Of a stretch of 64,000 nucleotides of DNA, positions 58,702 through 64,000 are shown one piece after another (within the stretch, counting starts at the first letter, position 1; every line of letters starts with the position of its first letter). A program made the position numbers and the translations under genes. Source of the DNA: Sceloporus undulatus (Eukaryota > Chordata > Lepidosauria > Squamata > Phrynosomatidae). The notes below the pieces were generated by a model. The model was not told the DNA's origin. It ran no database searches and saw only the letters and a program-made list of their open reading frames with translations. The stretch covers positions 112,974,742-113,038,741 of the forward strand of contig NC_056527.1 of assembly GCF_019175285.1 (NCBI RefSeq), written 5' to 3'.

Positions 58702-60139
58702 AAAAGTGGCTGGGCTGAGATCTTGTCGCTCCATTAACTCCCCATGAATGTGGTGCTACCAAAGATTGGTCAATTAGGAACCAGTCCTTTTGAAACAACA
58801 AAGATATCATAGAACAGCAGGTCTGAATACCAAGCCCTCCTGGAGCACAAGCCATTCTTCCCAATGGAGCTAGCTGAAGGCCGAAATGTGAGGGGTGGGG
58901 AACCTGTGTCCGAACTGTAATTCCCATCAGCTTTAGCCAGCATAGCCAAGAATGAGGGATGCTGCGAGCTTAAACCCAACATCTGAAAACCCATACATGC
59001 TGCATTGGGCAGCCATTTTCAGTTTAGAGCTGCTTGTCAAACAAGGATCTGGAAACACCAAAGAATTGTAGGAAAGCATGGACTCTGCCTATGATTTTTT
59101 TTTCTAGTGCCTTATTTTCAGTTGGAGGAGGAATGCAAGCTATAATTCTTCTATAGAACAGTGCACTATTTTTTCCTGTTACAGTATTATCCAGGATTAG
59201 TATCTAAAATCAGAGATGTACACCTGAATCCTGTGCATCTTTGCTCCGAAGGAAGCCCCCCTGAATTGAATAGATGTAACTCCCAGATAAGTAAGCAGAT
59301 CACTGTAGTCTGAGGTGGGTCCCCCAGTCAGATGTGTGGAAAAGGCATTGTCCAATACCACCTTAATAAACATAAGTAGCTTACCTTGTATTGAGGTCAA
59401 ACCATTGGTCCACTTAGCTTAATACCATCTACACCAAGCATTGCTCTCCAAGACTTGATGGATCTTTCCCAGTGACATTTGGAGACAACCAGGTGCATTC
59501 TTCATGTAAAATGCACATGCTACCACTGTACGATGGCTCCTGCCTCATATATGTACAGATTCTCTCAAGTAAAAGCAAGAAGAGAACCAAGAGCTTTTCA
59601 GGAGTTACTTTTTGGAATAAAACCTCCAAAATCTCCCATGTCACAAGCATTTCATAATAAATATTAAGACACATGCCTTTGCCGAAAGACTAGCCCAGTA
59701 ACCTGTTTCCACAGTGCCTCCTGGAAAGCCATAACTTCCCCAGCAACTGCTACTGAGCACCATAACCATCTGAGATGGGAAAATATACAGCAAGCTCAAA
59801 CAGGCATAATCCCTGCACTCTTTTGTCTAATTCCTTTTCAAAGTTGTACAATTTGGCAGGCATCTGTAGACTTTGTGGGAGTGATTTCCATAGTGTAACA
59901 ACATACTGACTAAAGAGTTACTTATTTTCATCTATCTTGAGCCACTATCTCACAAGTGCAGGGTCTTCATTTTCGCTTCTGCCCCTCTGTGCTCAAATAT
60001 ATTCGTGCGCACGCACACAGACACACAGAGGAGAGGGAGAAAGAGACCTGATACACCAATGCATATATCAATTCTTAGGAAGATTTTTATGCAATTGATA
60101 CAACAGCATGAAGAAGTAGGATTGGGAAGGAATTTTTTG
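58702..60139. other. SUPT16H-CHD8 intergenic sequence
   Basis: Contains a TIR-element half near 58890-58985 (GGGTGGGGAACCTGTGTCCG) and a dispersed-repeat-like piece near 59220-59300. No gene recognised. Confidence 0.4.
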
Positions 60140-60930
60140 TGTGCATTTTGTTCCTTTTATTAAAAAAAACAAAAGAAAAAAAGGAGAATCCAGCTACAGA
60201 AGCTCTAGCTTCTCTTCCCTCACAGCCCCTGGCCACCCCAAAACCCACCCTCTTTGTGACCTGACTCCCCCATAATTCATTCCCACAGCTTCTGCCATAT
60301 TACACAAGACATATTACATATTTATAAATATAAACCCCACCCACACAGAGACAGGGGGATGGAAGGAAAGGAAAGGATTCTGACCCACCCTCCCCGTTTT
60401 TTGCACTTATCTTACAGCACGTGAACCTGGGGTGGGAGGGAAAGGGCTGTGGGGAGTAGTAGGTGGAGGCAGGAAAAGAGGAGCTGCTACTTATACCCAG
60501 ATCGTCTTGGCTAGACGGGACTCCTTGCTGTGGGTTTTTGCTGTGGTTTTACTGTCCCAGGGAGATCAAGACTTGCAAATGCAAGGAGTTGTTTCCAATG
60601 GATACCAAGTGCCAGAAGGAGAGGCCAGATTCACTGACCAAACCAACAGCCGTTTCTTTAAAAAAAAAAAAAAAAAAAACAAAACAGAAGCCACACACAG
60701 GAGCACCCTTCTAGGAGAGCAGTCGTCCAACCATCCTTTGATGGGTGGGCAGGACCCCACTTCGCTCTCCCTGCGAGCCATGTGGAACGAGGGCAACCCA
60801 ACTGGCACATGTCCCCAAGTGGACATGAAGTCTCTGGCCTGTCAAATTCAACATCAAGGGGACGGCTAGTCCCAGCCAAGCTGGCCTTATGACACGTCCG
60901 CCCGAATGTTCCCAGGTGGGGTGCGAAAGC
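60140..60930 (-). terminator. CHD8: CHD8 3' UTR and poly(A) signal
   Basis: About 790 nt of 3' UTR, including a run of about 19 As on plus (60661-60679). Minus-strand AATAAA at 60161-60156 is the likely poly(A) signal; cleavage near 60135-60145. Confidence 0.65.
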
Positions 60931-61410
60931 TCAATCATCTCCCTCCTCATCCCCTTCGTCACTGGAATCAGAGTTGGCTGGCATCATTGGATCATCATCT
61001 AGCAAGGAGAAGTCCCGTTCTGAGCTGGCGTAGCCCTGAGACAAATCATCCATCTCATCTTCGTCCTCATCATCATCAACAGGCTGGGGGTGGGCTAGGT
61101 GCAAGGGGCCTGTGGCATAACCAGCATGGCCTAGTGCGGGATGCAGCAGGGTGGCAGAGGAGGATGCGGCAGCGGCAGTGGCAGCGGCTGCAGTAGAAAA
61201 GGGCACGTACTGTAGGGGAGAGGGGCCAGCTTGGAAGTGAGCATGGTGCAAGGAGAGGGGCCCAGCAGTTCCCAGTTGGACCCGGCCAGCTCCCATCAGA
61301 GCCATCATGTTGGAGAACTCCATAGGGGTCTGGCGGCCCCGTTTCTGGGCATTCTCAGCCCCCACTGGCCCTGGAAGGAGACGGTTCATTGTGGGATCTG
61401 GTAGAAAACC
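60931..61410 (-). CDS. CHD8: CHD8 last coding exon (stop)
   Basis: 159 codons then TGA. GFLPDPTMNRLLPGPVGAEN, then FSNMMALMGAG, an Ala run (TAAAATAAAASSS) where the human protein, as I recall it, has a His-rich stretch, and the acidic DDDEDEDEMDDLSQGYASSE end. Acceptor TTTTTTTCTTAG. Confidence 0.93.
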   Translation of the reverse strand, partial: GFLPDPTMNRLLPGPVGAENAQKRGRQTPMEFSNMMALMGAGRVQLGTAGPLSLHHAHFQAGPSPLQYVPFSTAAAATAAAASSSATLLHPALGHAGYATGPLHLAHPQPVDDDEDEDEMDDLSQGYASSERDFSLLDDDPMMPANSDSSDEGDEEGDD

Positions 61411-63894
61411 CTAAGAAAAAAACAGAACGGGAATAATTAGAACAGAGAGGAAATAAGTTTACAGAAGGAATCATTTTCAGTGGTGGAGAGATATATTATT
61501 ATGCCATTTATTTTGATATCTCTTCATTGGCTGCCTTGTCTTTTTAGGATTCAGTATAAACTGCCCGTTTTAACATTCAAAGCCTTACATGATGCGTTGA
61601 TAGCTCCCCCCTATCCTTCAGCCTTCACTTCTTTCTACCAGCCTGTTCAGGCAATTCTAGGAACTCTAGGCTTTTAACTCAACCAAGGGTTTCCTCTTCT
61701 TTAGCTCGGCCTTGTCCTTTTTCACATGCTGCTCCAGACCCCTGGAATTACTTCCTTGATCATTTATGGACTGCCCCTTCCCTCACTGTTTTTTAAATCT
61801 CAAAAAGACTGAAATACTTGCTTGTTTTCCAAAGCTTTGGGAATTTTAGTTTAATGTTGTTTTATAATGTATATTTTGATATATACTGTCTGATTCTGGA
61901 AGCTAAGCAGTGTCAGTCTTGAGTAGTACTCAGATGGAAGGTTGTCAACAAATACCAGGTACTGCAAGCTCTATTTCAGAGGAAGGAACTTGCAAAATCA
62001 TCTCTGAGTAGTATTCCTGGCCTAAGAAATTCATGGGGGTTTCAGTACATCGAAAAGGCACACATAAACACATATTTTGATTATATATGTATTTTCAGTT
62101 TGCTTTACATTGCATTTTGTATTTCCTGATATTTTGTTTTGTATTTCTAATTTGTTTTACAATTGTACTGCATTAGTTTTATATTTGAATTATTCCTTCC
62201 TTCCCCCTGGGTATTTATGTATGCATGTGTGTACTTACACATTTTAAGATTGTACACCACTGGCAGAGCTGGCTACATTTTTGTGTTATTGTTTTAATCT
62301 GTAAAGCACCGTGCAAACTGATAGTGCTAAATATAAATAAATTGAGTGAGTTCCTTCTCCTTCCTTTATAGGATAAGAAACACTGGCTTTTCCTGTGACG
62401 CTTACATTTGTAGTAGTGGAAGGAAGACGTTCCACATGTGTTTTGCTGCTACAGAAGCCTCAGTAAATCAGTTCTTCCCTTTTTTTAAATCACCTACTGC
62501 AAAAGTCTTCATATACTCACAGTTTATCCCTCCCTTGACATCTGTCTCCATACCCATCACCTTAATTATATAACTTTTTCTTAGCAGAACAGAATGAAGG
62601 ATTCTTTACATTCCCTCCAAAATCTACATAAAAATGTTGGAGTGTTGTGGGAGGGAGAAGGGGCTGTTAAAATCATTTGCCAACTCAGTCGAGAATTTCA
62701 CTTGAAAAATTATAGCAGGAAGAAAAGGATTGTCAGGTTTTAAGCTAACTAAACTGTAGATTTTGGTCTAAAAAAACTCTTACTCTTGCTATTCTGTTAA
62801 CTCTTCTTTCCATTCATTGTTTGGGGGATTTTAGAAACACACACAGTGGAAAACTAAGAGTGGGTGTTTTGGAGAGGGAAGGGGTCTCTGTTGTTTAATC
62901 ACCTTTTTGCCATTAGCAGAGATGCCCACTCCCTGCAGACCCACCAAGCAGGTTGGCTCAATCGGAACCGGTTTTGGAAACCGGGGCCATCTGTGCTTCC
63001 GGCGTTCTTCCATGAACTAGTGAGAGAAGTGAAAAGAGACAAGAGTTACTGGATGTCTATAATCCAAGAGTTCCAGGCAGAATGGCTTATTCTAGTTCCT
63101 TACCTTTCACCTTCCAATAGTTTGCAGGATCACAACGCGCTGTTTTTCCTTTTTGGGGGGAGGGGGGATATTTTAAGCAGTCAGTGTAGCACCTTGGGGC
63201 AGAAAATTGCCCTTCCAGAACCTAATTATACACCCCTCCTAAAATTGAGAGCAAGTAACAACATTTTTCTTTCATTTTAAAAACTACCCTGAGAATTATA
63301 GCCAAACTTTAGAAAGGGCAGGAGAAAAACAGAAGATATCCCAGCTAGGCTAAGAAACAGAGATACCAGGATGGAAAGATATTGTCAGTGCCAACCAAGA
63401 GCGTTAATACCCAGGCAGGTTTTCAAAAATGCCATGGCAGTGATCAGGCATACTTGAGAGGTAGGTTAAGAAAACAGGTTAAGTAATACTTACAGCCAGG
63501 AAACGAGGGTCCACAGCATACTCTGGGTGGGCCTGTAGCCACACTTCAAGATCAGCCCGCCGTGGAGCTGCATCACCCACCAGCAAGGTTCCATCTGTTT
63601 TGTTCACCACTGGGATACGAGCCTCAAGATCAATATCAGGGCCCCTCAGTGCTTCCAGGCACTGCAACTCCAGCTGGGACCAAAAAAGAAGATGCTGAGA
63701 ATCAAGGAGCTCTCACTGAACCTTCCCTAAATCCTTCACATTCTAATTCATATCCCCTCTCATCTGCCCACTCCTTCCTTTTTTACCTCCACCATCTTCT
63801 TGCTGCTCTTTTTCTGGGTGACAGCAGGGCGATCGCGCACAGTACCATTCTGGACCAGTTTGTGCTTCTGGAAGGTCAGTTTGATTCCCTCTTC
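60931..63894 (-). CDS. CHD8: CHD8, chromodomain helicase DNA-binding protein 8 (3' part, last 4 coding exons)
   Basis: ATP-dependent chromatin remodeller of the CHD6-9 group, which represses beta-catenin and p53 targets (family knowledge). Only the C-terminus is in the window: 63894-63787, 63673-63494, 63016-62903 and 61410-60931, all joined at phase 0, giving 293 codons plus TGA. Contents in order: a basic segment (KLTFQKHKLVQNGTVRDR), a BRK domain (IDLEARIPVVNKTDGTLLVG), FMEERRKHRW, an Ala-rich stretch, then the acidic end (DDLSQGYASSERDFSLLDDD and PMMPANSDSS). The human end, PMMPANSDSSEDADD, is nearly the same. The chromodomains and helicase lie beyond the right edge. The gene follows SUPT16H on the same strand, as in human. 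Confidence 0.94.
61470..62345 (+). mobile_element. L2-like LINE 3' end split by a 5S SINE
   Basis: CTTCATTGGCTGCCTTGTCT, TTTAACATTCAAAGCCTTAC and CATGCTGCTCCAGACCCC, then a 3' UTR ending AAATATAAATAAATTG. Interrupted at about 61884-62076. In CHD8's last intron. Confidence 0.7.
61884..62076 (+). mobile_element. 5S-rRNA-headed SINE nested in LINE
   Basis: TCTGATTCTGGAAGCTAAGC and GTAGTACTCAGATGGAAGG (5S-derived), then the GAAAAGGCACACATAAACAC tail. Plus orientation. Confidence 0.88.
62350..62900 (-). other. CHD8 last intron, right part
   Basis: Nothing recognised. Confidence 0.35.
62903..63016 (-). CDS. CHD8: CHD8 coding exon (second last)
   Basis: 38 codons. FMEERRKHRWPRFPKPVPIE and ISANGKK, following the BRK domain as in human (YMEERRRQKWQR). 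Confidence 0.88.
63017..63493 (-). other. CHD8 intron
   Basis: Short G run near 63157; no repeat or gene recognised. Confidence 0.35.
63494..63673 (-). CDS. CHD8: CHD8 coding exon with BRK domain
   Basis: 60 codons. GPDIDLEARIPVVNKTDGTL, LVGDAAPRRADLEVWLQAHP and EYAVDPRFLA form a BRK domain, found in CHD6-9 and Brahma-type remodellers. Confidence 0.94.
63787..63894 (-). CDS. CHD8: CHD8 coding exon (fourth from end)
   Basis: 36 codons, EEGIKLTFQKHKLVQNGTVR and TQKKSSKKMVE, phase 0 at both ends, acceptor TTCCTAG, donor GTAAAA. Further 5' exons lie beyond 64000. Confidence 0.9.
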
Positions 63895-63946
63895 CTAGGA
63901 AAGGAGAGGTTCAGGGCTCAGACTTGGAAGGGGTTTGTTGCATGGT

Positions 63947-64000
<54 letters not shown>
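63947..64000. repeat. (TATC)n microsatellite at right edge
   Basis: About 13 TATC units, cut by the window end. Confidence 0.95.

Noticed and set aside
58405-58734. Open frames on both strands that encode similar peptides (GCIHTGEITQFGP)
   Set aside because: They arise because the foldback element is a palindrome; there is no gene.
60661-60679. A run as the tail of a processed pseudogene or retrocopy
   Set aside because: It lies inside the CHD8 3' UTR with no cDNA-like sequence next to it.

Overview
This is a vertebrate nuclear window, and the repeats point to a squamate reptile, probably an iguanian lizard. It holds many tRNA-derived Sauria-type SINEs, SINEs with a 5S rRNA-derived head, a Bov-B LINE, CR1 and L2-like LINE tails, and many copies of a palindromic foldback element. 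The species cannot be fixed from the sequence alone. Ten Ns at 27938-27947 mark an assembly gap.

Three genes lie in the order RPGRIP1 (+), SUPT16H (-), CHD8 (-), the order I know from human chromosome 14q11.2. RPGRIP1 has 25 coding exons from 9990 to 37236. They join in frame to 1279 codons and encode the ciliary scaffold of the photoreceptor connecting cilium. SUPT16H has 26 coding exons from 56484 down to 38377. They join in frame to 1050 codons and encode SPT16, the large subunit of the histone chaperone FACT. CHD8 is partial: its last four coding exons lie between 63894 and 60931 (293 codons), with a BRK domain and the acidic C-terminus; the rest runs off the right edge. All exon joins were worked out by hand from splice sites, reading frame and remembered vertebrate proteins.

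Layout: 1-9.9 kb is repeat-rich sequence upstream of RPGRIP1, ending in a Bov-B fragment next to the start exon. 10-37.2 kb is RPGRIP1. RPGRIP1 and SUPT16H meet tail to tail, with poly(A) signals about 46 bp apart. 37.3-56.5 kb is SUPT16H, compact except for a 4.9 kb first intron. 56.3-58.2 kb is a CpG-rich promoter zone with ETS, CCAAT, GC-box, NRF1, E-box and CRE-like motifs. 58.2-60.1 kb is intergenic. 60.1-64 kb is the CHD8 3' end.

The genes do not form a pathway. SPT16 and CHD8 both act on chromatin; RPGRIP1 is a cilium protein. I see no bacterial-type system, CRISPR array or virus-derived element. The most interesting signals are the convergent 3' ends, an RPGRIP1L-like N-terminus in RPGRIP1, two promoter-like clusters upstream of SUPT16H, a tandem SINE trimer, several nested insertions, a 135-bp duplicated block and apparently unnamed repeat families.
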